This document shows positions 15,112 through 27,603 of a stretch of 64,000 nucleotides of DNA, in pieces (position 1 is the stretch's first letter; each line of letters opens with the position of its first letter). Under the pieces are notes generated by a model. The model had not been told where the DNA came from and searched no databases. It saw only the letters and a list, made by a program, of their open reading frames with translations. The stretch lies in the NCBI GenBank assembly GCA_022385755.1, contig MU278348.1, positions 2,485,470 through 2,549,469 on the forward strand. Reading direction: 5' to 3'. Made by a program: the position numbers and the translations under genes. This DNA is from Trametopsis cervina. Its lineage: Eukaryota > Basidiomycota > Agaricomycetes > Polyporales > Irpicaceae.

Positions 15112-18100
15112 ATGGTCGGCCTATTCCATCTGAACAACAAGGGCTCACCTGCTAGGTCTGCGAGATCTACCGACACTGTACGTCCCCACACACCACCTCC
15201 ACCCTATGGGCCGGATAGCCATGAACACACTTTGGTCGCGACAGCGACTACTACTACTACCACGGTCACAACAACGACACATACCACAACTCATTTCTTC
15301 TCGCTTCCTCTCTGGCGCAGGCGCACACAGCTTCCCCACGTCGCGGCTCCTGACCTGCATCGGCTGGCCCCAGACGAACTTGGCTTGATTCCACGACCCG
15401 GGACCCCACAGGCTGTCGCGCGAGATAAGGAACTACCGCCGACTCCTCCTCCTGAAGAAGATGAGCAGAGAGTCCGTCAAAGCCTCACGGTGGAATCTCG
15501 AAGCTCTGGACTACTTCGATCTGGTAGCGCAGAAGACGTGAGATCACCGCGGAACGCATTGATGTCACAGCCGCCGCTTGAAACTCTCACACCGTTTTTA
15601 CCCTCCTCTGAATCAGGGCAGACAACAGTAGCTCTTGCGCGCGCAGCACTCGGTCTCGGTCTACCTCCCGTCCTGTGTACTTCGACCCCGGAATCTTTGT
15701 CGGACGTCAACTCCGTCAACCACCCAGTGCCTCCAAGACCTGCAGAAATACTGCATACAGAATCACTTCCGCCTGCGACTTTAAACCGCACGAAGAGTAC
15801 CCATGAACATACGGGGTCTGGCGTTTCTGATGCCACGCCCCCAGTGAGAGAGCGCAGACGCAATCGTGGCCTGTCTTTAGGCCCATTGCTATCGAATGCC
15901 TCGCCTGACGAGAAAGGGAAAGGGAACCAACAGGGGACAGAGAGCAAACCCCTGTCCAGGAAGAGCTCGTTCTGGAACAGGAAGCGTAATGATTCTCGTC
16001 CTCTCGCGCCCGTCAACCCGCCTTCCCCGAGTCACTTCCTACAACTGTCGTCTCTGCCAACCTTGCAGCCGCTCTCGCCCTTCCGAGTCGATGATATGGG
16101 CAACGACCCTTCCGCAGCACACGCCATCAACTCCCAGGTGGACCTACGCCGACGGCATTCTGAGAGGACACACGCAAACAGCAATCCACCTTACCCGGAA
16201 GAATTACCCATCGCCCCTCAAGGTCAACGTAGGCGTCGACCTAATCGACCCCAGACAGCCGATACACCATCGAGTCCCAGGGCCGCCTCCGCCTATTTCC
16301 CACATTCAATACCCCTCACAAGTTCGCCTAACGAGCTATCATCGTCGCCGTCCGAAAGAAGCGAACCGTCCTCTGTGCACGGTTCTTCTCTGCGCCCTCG
16401 CGCACAAACAAATCCCCCTCTCCTTCACCGTTTATCTTTGAACTTATTCGGAAGTTCAACGCCCTCTCCATCACCGGTCATCCCTAATGCCGAACCATAC
16501 AACCGATCGCCATCGACTAGTTTTTCCTCATCACGACCCTCCCTCTCGCGACAGTCACCAAAAGTCTCTGTTGAAATTCCGAAGCCCCGCTATCATGAGG
16601 AAGAACAGCCTGAAATATATGTGCAAAGGTTGATGGAGGCCGTCAGTAAAGCTGAAGTAGCCTCGGTGCTCGCGGCAAGGTATGCATCCGTTGCTTGCAG
16701 AATATCAATTTACTTATGATCAATGTCTAGTGCGGACGAGTTCCACACCCAAGCTCTGAGATCATATCTCTCCCAGTTCGATTTCAACCACGATCCGCTC
16801 GACGTAGCTTTACGGCGGCTTCTCATGGATGTTGGCTTGCCCAGAGAAACGCAGCAAATAGACCGCGTTATGGAAGCGTTTGCAGAGCGATACCGCCACT
16901 GCCACCCTAATTTATTCAATTCAGATGGTATGCTATAATCGCTTTCAACTGAACGATCCATTGGTTCTAATTTCAGCGACAGATCATCCATATATCCTTG
17001 CATTCAGTCTTATCATGTTACATACGGACGCTTTCAACAAATCAAACAAGAAGAAGATGTCCAAAGCAGATTATCTGAAGAACACACGGCTTCCAGGTCT
17101 AGCGCCGGAAGTCCTAGACGTGAGTGTTCTCACAAGCTCACAGACATAATCGCATCGCTGAACCTGTTGGATAATCCAGTGTTTCTACGACAACATAGTA
17201 TTCGCTCCTTTCATATTTATAGAGGATCCCTTGGACGTGAACGGGCAGAGAGGTCTGATGTCCGAAGGGCCACGACGCTTATCCACGCTGGGCGGGTCTC
17301 CTGGGGTTCACAACAACAATTCCACAACTCTACTAGGCAAAGGGAATAAAATAGACCCTTATTATCTAATTACACGGGTGAGCCAGTCTGACATAGCTCT
17401 GGTTTTTGTCTCTCATGCTAACCCATGCGCAGAATTTACTAGACGACCTTCGTGTCGAAATCCGACCGTACATCCCTCTCACTAGCCCATACTTCTATCA
17501 GGGAACTGCTGGTCGATGGGATGAAAACAAGCTATTGCGTGCCTTCGCGATGGCCAGAGTCGTCGAAATTGCATCCGAACACAGATACGCTGCTCCACCG
17601 TGGTTCGGATTGAACGTCGGCGCTGGCCCCAGTGCAGGCGCAATGATGGCTGTACCGACATTTTCTGGCGGGCCTTACGATATGGTACACCTGAAAGTCA
17701 CCAAGGTCGGCTCACTTCTGCGCAAGGACGATGTTCTGGAAGGTGGACGCAAAGGAAACAGCAGGAAGTGGAAGGAGTGGAGCGTGCTGTTAACTGGTTC
17801 ACAGCTGTTATTTTCCCGGGATCCGCAATGGGCTCAAAACATCCAGTCACGAGTCAATGGGAAGGATAATGTCATGGCACTGAATCAGCTGTCCATGTCA
17901 CGACCAGACGAGATGTATTCTGTGCGGGACGCGGTCGCCGTGTTTGACCGTTCCTATACCAAGGTCAGCTGTCTTCATCGCCAATAACATCCGTTGCTCA
18001 CCTGAGACGCGCAGCATCCGAGTACGTTGCGCCTGGTCATGCCTGATGGCCGTCATATCCTGCTTCAAGCGAGGGATGAGCTTGAGATGAACGAGTGGAT

Positions 18101-19499
18101 CTCCTGTATCAACTATGCATCGGCTTTCAAGACTGCTGGTGTTCGCATGCGCTCACTCGGATTGTCTGGCAAAGACATTGAGCTCACCGGTCACGCAGCC
18201 GCTGTTTCTCATCTCCGAGACCTCAACAGACCCCAACCATCTCCCCGTGTTCATAGCTACTCCGGACATGCCGTCGACTCCGTGCCATCACCCCAATCGC
18301 TGGACTACTCTAGGTCTCCCAGCGAGGCGACATTTGACGAACCCCTTACCCCGCCTATGGAGAACCCGTCCAGACTATTCAAAGCCACTTTCGATCAGGT
18401 CAAGGCCGATCTCGCATCTGGTAACGAACCCATATCGGATGCGGTTAGTATACGCTCCGGTCACCGCCCGCGAGCGTATAGCTTGGATTCGGTGATCCAA
18501 CGGCCGTTGTCACCAACTTTGAAGCCTCCTGAGGAGAATGTTACACCACGACTATCATCTCGCTCACAAATCATCAAACGGAAGGTCCACGATTTGGATA
18601 GTAGGATTGCCGTGCAGAAGTCTCAGCTGGACTCCGACATGCGCTTTGTGCGAAATATTGCGATCTTAACTCCGTTCCAGCGCTCTACTCGTGACCGCCT
18701 GCAAAGCGCGATACAGAATGTTTCTAAGCGTATCATGCAAGTTCGCTTGGACGTGGAGAAGCTGGTGTGTCACCGTGACGTCCTTGTGCAAGATCTGGCC
18801 GCGGAAGAACGGGACTGGCAGCGAACGAAGAAGATTGCGTTACGCGCCGCTACGCAGAAGTTGGAAATCGAGCGTAAGCGCAGTGTCCCGCGTATGACGC
18901 TCTCCATGTATGTAGACGGCGAGATGACGGAATCCTCGCCGTCGGACGCTCTGCGCACCCCAAATCTCGAAGACGGACGCCCGCATTCCGCCGCCGCCGA
19001 CTCCTACCACACAGCCATCGAATTCATGCCAGACTCTGCGGGGCCTGAGCCAGAGGCTGCGCGCGCAGATGCATCCTTGTCACTGGACCTATCGACCAGC
19101 ATGTCGCTTGCCGATTTGTCCATCTCGTCATCGTCTCCCCTTATCGAGTCGCCTCGGCCGCCACTCACGTCCGTACGCATGTCCACGGAGAGCGGAACTC
19201 CCGGCGGGACTGAAGAACACTCAATTAGCCATGAGCAGTTTTACACGGCATCCGAGACGCTGGAGGAGGCGGAGGACTGGAACAAGACTCGCGCGGCGAA
19301 GCGCGTTTCGTTGGTTCGAGTGCCGTCCACGCTCAAGTTGTTTTCTCCCAAACACGGGCGGGACTTCAGCCAGGTCCTCTCTGAAGATTCGGGAACTACG
19401 GTCACCCCGGACAATCTATACCGCACGAGAAGCACTCCGTACGAGCCTCCCCTACGGACACACTCATACAGCGATTCGGCGTCACTCTCGCATTTGTAA
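15112..19499 (+). CDS. Sec7-PH domain Arf guanine-nucleotide exchange factor
   Basis: This is a predicted activator of Arf GTPases in membrane traffic, similar in layout to fission-yeast Sec74 and EFA6-type factors. Six exons (15112-16679, 16731-16927, 16977-17119, 17180-17377, 17433-17963, 18015-19499) join to 1373 residues. The first ~500 residues are Ser/Pro-rich and likely disordered. The Sec7 domain (~505-690) contains VGLPRETQQIDRVMEAFAER, where the Glu after LPR is the catalytic glutamate finger, and HPYILAFSLIMLHTDAFNKS (motif 2). A PH domain spans ~787-912 (KVGSLLRKDDVLEG to EMNEWISCINYAS). A coiled coil lies at ~1071-1164, followed by a Ser-rich tail. The Arf substrate cannot be told from sequence. 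Confidence 0.92.
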
Positions 19500-20224
19500 A
19501 TACCCTTCTCGTTTCACACCTTGGATTCTGCCATCGTTCACTGTCATTGCTACTCCTTCACGTTCTCTCTGTATTTCAACTTTGCATCACAGGTACCGTA
19601 CGCGTAATATGCTGTTTATTGGACAGCCACATAGTTTGTACTCGTAGTCAACTAGTGGATGGATTTCTATTAATTCGGAACGTTCTGATCGTGGTGGTCC
19701 CTCGCAAGGCCCTGCTTAGTGTGCGACACATCCGCAACAACCTTTTTTCTGTGCGGTGCCGTGAGAAAGACGGACGTCGGCAGCTAGCGGGGCGAGCCGA
19801 CGAGCGGGCGCAGTCCAATCAGAGACCGCGAATCTCCGGCAATCAGACCGGACGGTGCAGAAGCGTCCTAGTTTGGGAAACAGGATCAAGGCCCAAACCG
19901 TGGCGTCGTCAGGCGGCACAGCTATCACTTGAGACCGTCGGACAGTCCGGTTCTTATATTTCAGCAAATGAAGAACCAGCCAAACCTACGTCGGCTCGTT
20001 CTCTTGAACGCGGTCTGTACTCCTCCTCTCCTTGCGCACCCCCTCCTTCCTCTGTCCGTACCACTTTCCTCCCTGTACGTATCTTGTGCTCAGCTTTACC
20101 ACAGCGCAGTCTGTCTGACCTGTGCACAGTTTCCACACGCGTCCCCCAAACCCCTGCACCCGTTGACTCGTTTCATACGTATTTTCATCCTCTGTGAGAG
20201 CTCGTCATACGGTCAATATTCACC
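19500..20224. other. Intergenic region, 725 bp
   Basis: No gene is supported. A long open frame on the + strand (19547-20197) is Arg/Ser-rich with no recognisable domain and starts inside the preceding 3' UTR. The final ~200 bases are strongly C/T-rich and look like the 5' leader of the gene starting at 20225. Confidence 0.4.
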
Positions 20225-22532
20225 ATGGCGTCCACCACATCTCCTACTTCCAAAAGAAACAGCTTTCACAAACTGTCCAATATTTTTCAACTAGCGTCAC
20301 CCACCTTCCCTCGACCATCTTCCGACTCTCAACGCACGCGTCCTATGCGCAACAAGTTGACGAAGACACATGACATGCCCTCCGTGTCCGTGGCTTCGTT
20401 GATATCTGACCCTCGCAGTCACGACAACACGCTTGCCCCGACCGCTTCCATCATCTCTACAGCCAACTCAGCCTTGTCGATGAGCCAGACACCCTTACTC
20501 GACCCGTCACCAAGTTCACCTGCAGAGGACCCAGTTGACCTGCCAGTTCCTCCTACCACGAACGAACTCGGCGCGGACGAGAAGATGAAGCTCATCAAGA
20601 CAGCTCGCAAGCTGAGTCGTGTGCTTGGCGAAGTGCCGGTCACCTCTGTGACAGACGAAGTCTCTCCTCTTCAGAGTCCCAAACGTCTCAGTGACGTACT
20701 GGAGTACCCATCTACCCCTACCTCAAGATCCACGTCGCCACTCCCATCACCATCGTTTCAGATGCAGGCTGTCTCGGCCTCTGCAAAGAAGGCTTTCAGA
20801 AGGAGTCTGACGCTGGTGGGGTCCCCTTCATTGCAGGTCCCGGAAATGCAGCGGTCCAAGTCTATCTCGACCCTACGTCCTTCATTGCAGATACCGTCTA
20901 CACCACTTGATTATGAAGACCACGAAGCATATTCTCCTATCGTCTTCGCCACGGATGTCGACGCGCCTGAACAACGTGTAGAAGATGCGGCGGACGCGAA
21001 GTCTATATCAATTCCGGACGTGAAGACATCACAAGATCCGTTCGTCTCTGAAGTGCCAGAGGCATTCCCCGCAGAGTCCACGGAAGCGGAGGACCTCGCT
21101 ACGAAGCAGAGGCAGGAGAAAATCCAGCGCCAGCGGATGGCAAAGTTGGCACACCAACTCGGCGATAGTATTCCGCCCGACGTTCTCAGACGAGCGGCGT
21201 CTCCGCCCCCTTCGCGTGGCAACGCCTCTCTACTGTATCAGCTCCGCGACGCGTCTCACGTACTCAGCATGGATTCTCTGCCTCAACGCTCTTCCTCACT
21301 CCGTGCGAAGACGCCTCGCCGGAAACGCCCCGTCAGCCTGGATATCAAGGTGCCTCGTGAGCACGGCATCATGACCGCACCTTCCTCCCCTCTAGCCTCT
21401 CCAGAACTCCCTGTACTGGGTACTGTTCGCCGTGCCATGTCCGCAAGACCTAGGACGGCGGGCGAGAATCGCACTGGCGGCGATGTTTCGAAGAACAGCG
21501 AGGAGATTACAACGACGCAGGAACCAGGGTCGGCAGAGCCGCTCACGGAGAAGCAGAGGATCATCAACGTCAAACGCGCGAAGAAGTTGACTCAGGTACG
21601 TACTGACGTTTCCCAACACGATCAAACGCTGATGATTATGACAGCTTTTCGGAGACAACCCGCCTACTGCTCTTTTCCAGATCACCAACTTTGGACCGCT
21701 GGTCGATGACGATGATGTGTTGAACCACAAGAGCTTCGATGGACATCGGCCCAACCGTGATTCCATTGCCACTATCATCTCACTTCCATCTCTGTACGGC
21801 GACGGGCATAGGTTGAGGGACTCGTTCATCTCCGTTGTTACCACTTCGGATGTCTCCGCTGCGAAGCTTTCGGGAGAAAGCGAAGTCCGACCCAACATAG
21901 TCACTCAAATCAGCGAGGAGGATGTGGAACCCGACGAAGTGGAGACCCCAAAGTCTGCGCCCGTGCAGACAAACAAATTCTTGGTGTCTCCGCCTGCATC
22001 TGCTTCCAATTCCCGTCGTCCAAAGCTGACTCGGTCCACCTCCAGCCCCGTTTCTAGCAGATCGACAAGTCCCAGGCCAAAGACGCGGATGAGCTTGGCA
22101 GCGCCGAGCGCTGACAACATACCTCCTCGTACACCGCCTACGCCGCCACCCTTTTCGAACTTCGTGCTTTCCACCGGGCCATGGACGAATTTTGTCGAAA
22201 CCACCGTTGAGACCACCATCGAGCCTGCTGAGCTGACGACAGAGGACTTCCATGCCCGGAGGCGTCGTGCGGCGAAGCTGTCCAAGTTCTTCGGTGTTGA
22301 AGTCAATACTCTTGTTGGACACCTTCCCAGCGACCCATCTCCTTCGCGTCCGTCGCGTGCCGGGCCGCCTTATTCTGGGCTCGAGATCGCTGCTCCTCAG
22401 CCCGTGGCTATACGAGGCTCTTCGCCCTTCGTATCTATCGCTAAAACGCGAGGGCGCTTCACTGACAGGGACGATGTGGAAGACATTGACATGTATGAAG
22501 TCATCAACAAGCTTCGCAAGATGAAGTCTTAG
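20225..22532 (+). CDS. Orphan Ser/Pro-rich protein with four copies of a KL-x3-[LF]-G motif
   Basis: I do not recognise a named family. Two exons (20225-21595, 21645-22532) give 752 residues. Most of the sequence is low-complexity Ser/Pro/Thr with many SP and TP sites, suggesting a disordered, phosphorylated protein. Four islands share a basic helix followed by a conserved turn: TARKLSRVLGEVP (~residue 127), RMAKLAHQLGDSIPP (~305), RAKKLTQLFGDNPP (~452) and RAAKLSKFFGVEV (~664). The single intron falls inside the third copy, right after KKLTQ. The C-terminus ends YEVINKLRKMKS. It follows the Sec7-PH gene in the same orientation. A signalling or cortical adaptor is possible but unproven. Confidence 0.8.
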
Positions 22533-22907
22533 TGGGGTCGCCTATCGTACTGTCCTGCAGAAGTCACCAATCTATGCTCTATTTTCTTTTTTCGTTCATT
22601 CATGCTCTTCGCTTTCTCCAAGTTCATCGTAATGCTGTTTTATCGTAATTTCGCTCGCGCATTTCTCGCTAATATTTGCTTCGCCGCCATGTAGCTTAGT
22701 TCGTGTTCGCATATTTTCACCATCTGTTCCAGCCTTTTACAACACACACTCGCTCTAGTAGTATCGTATTTTCCAGCTTTCCTGAGTCGCTTTCTAATCG
22801 GGATTATTTATTCATTGTTTATAGGTACACCGCAACGGATCGTTACTACCCTCATTCAATGTACATATACTATCGTCGGCGCATGCGCTACAAAATCATT
22901 GATCACG
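22533..22907. other. Intergenic region between convergent genes
   Basis: AT-rich and T-rich stretches fit overlapping 3' UTRs of the orphan gene (+) and the Rap1-like gene (-). No gene is seen. Confidence 0.4.
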
Positions 22908-24893
22908 TCACACCCCTATTATACTTTGCAATATTCTGGCTTCTTCTGAGAGACCTTCCCCCCTTGAATTGTCATCTATGGCATTTGCCAACGTAGACGT
23001 TGATGGAGCGGAGGCCGCGCCCGTGAGAGTATTCTCCTCGTCAGGTATGCTCATGATGATTTCTCGCAGCCTGGCAAACCGCCTCGTGGTGCGGTTCAAA
23101 TCCCCGCACCTGTCGTAATACTCCTTGACTTCGTCCACGGTAAACCGGTACTGGGACGCGATGTCAAGAATGGCCTGGTCAAACACGTGCAGTCGCCCAG
23201 CACTGTTGACGTGCGGTGCTGACGTAGAGGAGCCAGCGCTGGCGTTCCCGGTTGTGGGGCTCCTGGATGACAGCGAACATCAGAATGAGGCACGGACCAA
23301 GGTACGACATTGGGCAAGATGCTTACTTGGAACTGGCCCGCAGCCGCTTGTGGGGACCTTGCCCCTCTTCCTCTTCCTCGGCAGAAGCTTTACGTTTTGC
23401 CCAGGCAGGTGGAGGTCCGTTGCCTTCTCGAATCTGCCACTCCTCGTCGTCCTCTTCTTCCGAGGCATTTTGGCGGGCGGCGAGGACCTCTGCAGAGATT
23501 GGTACAGACGGAACGGGCTGGGGTACGACATTGGATGTCAGAGGCGGAGGTGTGGCCGTGGACAAAGGGAATGAGAGCGGAGCAGAGGGATCACTCTCGA
23601 CTACTCCGGCCATGGGCACGCCCAACGGCGGAAATGAGAGCGTCTGCGACATAAACTCGAGCTCCTCCTTGGGTGGACCCGCTGCTGCGTTCTCTTCTCC
23701 GTCTGCCGACTTCTTCTTGGACTTCTTGGGCTTGAAATCCGGCTTGCGAACATATCCATACTGTCCCTTCTCGCCGACGGCAGGCTTGTTGCGTTCAACG
23801 ATCTCCGCAATCTTTGGGTCGAGCCGGGCAGCGTTCTTTTTGTATCGCTCGCGCCACGATTGCCAGGTGTGCCTGGTCACCCATGGGTAGTCTGGATTGC
23901 CAGCCTGCGGTTATGTATACGTTAGTATTGTGGATATGACGTAGAGAACGAACCCCACCCACCATTTCGAGGAGTTGTTGATATAGTCTGTTTCCAGTCC
24001 TGCCTCCAGTCTCCTTGAACGGAATCTTCATAGCGATCCAGTTGCACAGATGCATCTCGTCTTCTTCCGTAAACTGCGTGCGCCTACCAAATGCAACATG
24101 AGTAAAGGTGGCCACATGAGTATAGCAGAGGTACCTACTCCTCCCCTGCGCGTCGACCGCCCGGATTCTTATATACAACAGGTGTGTATGATACCTGGCC
24201 TTGTTCGACACATTGCTTCACCCAAAGATAAGATTCGATATATTTGTCGGGCTGAGATTGGTATGTCTTCACGAGCTTCTGGAAGATCTCAGTATTAGGG
24301 TCCGCTAATATAACTTGTGCATTTTGCGCAGACGCTAATGGGTCTCCTCCGGAATGCTAGAGACCCGGTCAGTAGGGTGCTATTGGCCTCCGCAATTTAT
24401 GAACCTACCATAATTCGTTGGCTTAGAGCGGCTCGAACATTGACATTGGCGATACTCGAGTCTATGTGCATGCGTATGGGGTGGCCATCCCGAACAAAGA
24501 TCTGCTTCAGAAGTGATCCGTTGATCTTGCATGCGTCTACGAAGGTGTATGGAACGAAGAAACGCTCCGGTCTGTCAGGACTTGCCCAGCATATCTTCAG
24601 ACGTTCTTCCTCCAGAGAGCCTGGTTGGACGATGATGTACCCCGCACGGGGGACTTTTGTTTCGACCCGACCGCCTAGGCTCTGTTGCACGAGAAGTGAG
24701 CATTACACTTAAGTGCCACTACTTTGTTTGGTGCGCTTACCGTTATAGTTTCGCATACTTCGGTGTATATTTCCTTCGGTAAGTCCTTTTGAATGAAGAA
24801 CTTGATAGGTGAGCCGTTTGCGTCTTGAAAGATGAGCTAACAATGTTCAGTGAGTACAACGCAATGTGTGGACGGAAATATAAGGCACACCAT
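22908..24893 (-). CDS. RAP1: Rap1-like telomere protein with BRCT and Myb domains
   Basis: Rap1 proteins protect telomeres, either by binding DNA or by joining a TRF-type protein. Seven exons (24891-24893, 24741-24836, 24409-24681, 24139-24356, 23963-24083, 23327-23904, 22908-23262) join to 547 residues. Residues ~2-100 form a BRCT domain (FFIQKDLPKE, LGGRVETKVPRAGYIIVQPG, FFVPYTFVDACKINGSLL). Residues ~195-265 match the Rap1 Myb domain: RTQFTEEDEMHLCNWIA, TGNRLYQQLLEM, HTWQSWRERYKKN. A Lys-rich and then acidic linker follows. The C-terminal ~90 residues are helical (FDQAILDIASQYRFTVDEVK). Exon 1 would be just the ATG codon. That start is inferred from the GTGTGC donor at 24885-24890, and a different start is possible. 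Confidence 0.83.
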
Positions 24894-25283
24894 AGTTTGG
24901 CCAACCTTACGGTGTGGGTAGAACGAGGGAAGGGTTAAGAGTTGGGTTACAACGATGGCCAGGTTAGGGGCATAACGCTGGTCGCTTATGTACTCGGCTG
25001 TCCGGCATTTCCGGGCCGTACAGCCACTATCGGTTTGTTTACCACTTTACTGCGTGCCATAGGTTGAGAGATATGTACATGATGATAACGCTCGACGACC
25101 TCATAATCCATCTCCTCGTCGTGTTATTTATGCTCAAGACGGACATATGCGTTTGGGCCATGCTTTCACAGCGACCACTTTTCTGACTCGAATTGTATCC
25201 GGCAATGTACCGGCGTCCACTCCTCGGTCTACACGACCACGGGACTAATTAGTGCAACTCTTGCGACTTCAAACAACACCACC
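24894..25283. other. Intergenic region, divergent promoter of Rap1-like and D2HGDH genes
   Basis: No gene is seen. Both neighbours start at its edges and are transcribed outwards, so the 390 bp should contain both promoters. No clear TATA box was found. Confidence 0.4.
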
Positions 25284-27144
25284 ATGTTCTCTCGCAACCT
25301 TGCTCGACGAATAGCGGCACGCCCACCCACAAAAGCAGTCAGGCTCGCCCATTCTCTCCCTGACCTCAAACTTAACTCTGTCAACGAGCAAGACGTCGAA
25401 CATTTCTCCAAAATACTGTCCAAGACTTCGGTGCTTTCCACACTTTCTTCTTCCCCTGCTGCTTCATCGGACCTGGACGTGTACAACAATGACTGGATGA
25501 ACAAATATCACGGAAAGTCAACGACTGTCTTACGTCCTCGTACAACGCAGGAAGTGAGCGAAATAGTGAAGTGGTGCAACGAGCGCCGCATAGGTATCGT
25601 CCCTCAGGGAGGCAACACGGGTTTAGTTGGTGGTGGTGTCCCTATTCAGGATGAGCTTGTTCTCAGCCTTGGAAACATGTCACAAATACGGTCGTTTGAC
25701 CCCGTCTCTGGTGAATACCTCACTCCCTGGCCTTCCCCTCGCGTTCACTTCACGCTTGCTGTGTAGGAATACTGGTCGCTGATGCGGGCTGTATTCTGGA
25801 GTCCCTATCGGAGTACCTTGCGCCCCACAACCACATAATGCCTCTGGATCTCGGTGCGAAGGGCAGGTACGTTCATGTGCTACATGAGTCACTGTACCCC
25901 TGAATTCAAACCCGTTCCTCCAGTTGTCAGATCGGCGGGAATGTAGCTACCAACGCAGGTGGCCTTCGTCTACTCAGATATGGCTCCCTTCATGGATCAG
26001 TACTTGGTTTGGAGGTCGTGCTGCCCGATGGTACAATTCTTGATCAGCTATCTACATTGCGCAAGGATAATACAGGTAAGCGACCCTCGTTGTGTTTGAT
26101 TTTATATGACTCATCCCTAGCAGGCTACGACCTGAAACAGCTATTCATTGGGTCAGAAGGGACCCTTGGTATCATAACTGCTGTCTCCATTCTCGCCGCG
26201 CCTTCACCTCTCGCCTCGAACAACGTCATGCTGGCTCTTCCTTCCTTCGACAACGTAAAACCGTTGTACAAGGAAGCAAAGCGCCAGCTCTCTGAGATTC
26301 TCTCCGCGTTTGAGTTTATTGACCGAAAGGCGTACGAAATCGCAATCAAGCATGGCCAAGGTCGTGCGCTCAACGACGATGAAGTGGAGGGCGCGGAATG
26401 TTTTGTACTTATAGAAACGAGCGGTGGTAACCGCGAACACGACGAAGCGGTACGCGCAGACTACTTCGGCTGTCCCACCCTGCTGACTGTGCAGACACAA
26501 TAGAAATTAAACGGTCTCCTTGAGTCTCTTCTTGAGGCCGACACCCCTCTTATTAACACCGGAGTGCTGGCACAGTCCCCTGCCCAGTTTTCACAGCTAT
26601 GGGCAATTCGTGAAGGTATTACGGAGTCGGTTGGAAAAGAGGGCAAAGCCTACAAGTACGACATCTCGGTACCGCTAGGCAGCTTCAAAGAGGTTGTCGA
26701 TACCACACGGGAGCATCTGCGCTCCAAGGGTTTGCTACGGGATGATGCCGTGCAGCATGTGATTGGCTATGGTCATGTTGGCGACGGTAAGTCGTTCGGT
26801 GCTGTATGTATCAGTGATGAACTCAATTGGACACTTCGTTTAGGCAATTTGCATTTGAATGTTATCGCTGCGGCATACACTCCGGAGATCGAGGAGGCAT
26901 TAGAACCGTTCGTCTACGAGCTCGTAGGTCAGTATGCGATTTATTGATGACCTACGAGTTTTCGACTGACCTCCACATTATAGCCTCGTACAAGGGCTCT
27001 GTATCTGCGGAGCATGGTATTGGTCTGATGAAGACCCACGCGCTGCAGTATTCAAAGAACCCTACAAGCATTGCTCTCATGAAGAAGATCAAGAATCTGT
27101 TCGACCCGAATGGTATTATGAACCCCGGCAAAGTTCTCGAATAG
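25284..27144 (+). CDS. DLD2: D-2-hydroxyglutarate dehydrogenase, mitochondrial FAD enzyme
   Basis: The enzyme oxidises D-2-hydroxyglutarate to 2-oxoglutarate using FAD. Yeast relatives are Dld2/Dld3. Seven exons (25284-25710, 25767-25866, 25924-26075, 26124-26449, 26504-26786, 26844-26927, 26984-27144) join to 510 residues. The N-terminus [20 protein letters not shown] is Arg-rich and amphipathic, a mitochondrial presequence. FAD-binding motifs are [34 protein letters not shown] and [12 protein letters not shown]. The C-terminal FAD-linked oxidase domain has [13 protein letters not shown] (metal and substrate His residues) and [10 protein letters not shown], ending [14 protein letters not shown]. 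Lactate is an alternative substrate, but overall similarity favours the D2HGDH branch. Confidence 0.93.
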
Positions 27145-27603
27145 ATAAGCGGACAATATTCAGCTTGTCAGGCTGTTTGTGGAGACCCAGACTCGGAGGT
27201 TAACTTTGGATAGGAACACTTGCTACACGCTCTTGACAATGCTGACATTATAACTGCATGTTGCATGTCTAACAATGTCAAGGACATATCTCTAACTCGG
27301 CAAAACAAAACATTGAGAAGGATGTGTGGCCAGTGTAGCCTTCACAACCTCCTACCATGTTTGCGTAGCGCTCATCCTACCGTTCAAGATTGGTTGGATC
27401 GTTATCTGAGATTTGTGCAGTGCCGAACATTTTTGATCTTCAAGTTCATCGGCTCCGTCACGTCCGTTTTGTACATCTAAGTTCGGAGCTGGTGGGAAAC
27501 TCCTTTGGCTAGATAACGCATAGTAGAAGGTCAGCAATTTATATAAAACTAAAACCACTGGGATAAAGAGAGTAACAGTCAGTCTGCTCCCCCTGTACTA
27601 GCC
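27145..27603. other. Intergenic region between D2HGDH and the TTL-like gene
   Basis: No gene is supported. The short + strand frame near 27220-27480 lacks protein character. A TTATATAAAAC element around 27538-27548, about 60 bp before the ATG at 27604, could be the TATA box of the next gene. Confidence 0.4.

Noticed and set aside
15477..16016. Long antisense frame within the Sec7-PH gene
   Set aside because: It mirrors a Ser/Pro-rich coding region. It has no domain or splice support.
19547..20197. 216-residue frame between the Sec7-PH gene and the orphan gene
   Set aside because: It begins in the 3' UTR of the upstream gene, is Arg/Ser-rich without domain, and ends in the leader of the next gene.
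23125..23890. Plus-strand frames across the Rap1-like gene
   Set aside because: They are complementary to Lys/Glu-rich and Myb coding on the minus strand and have no family match.
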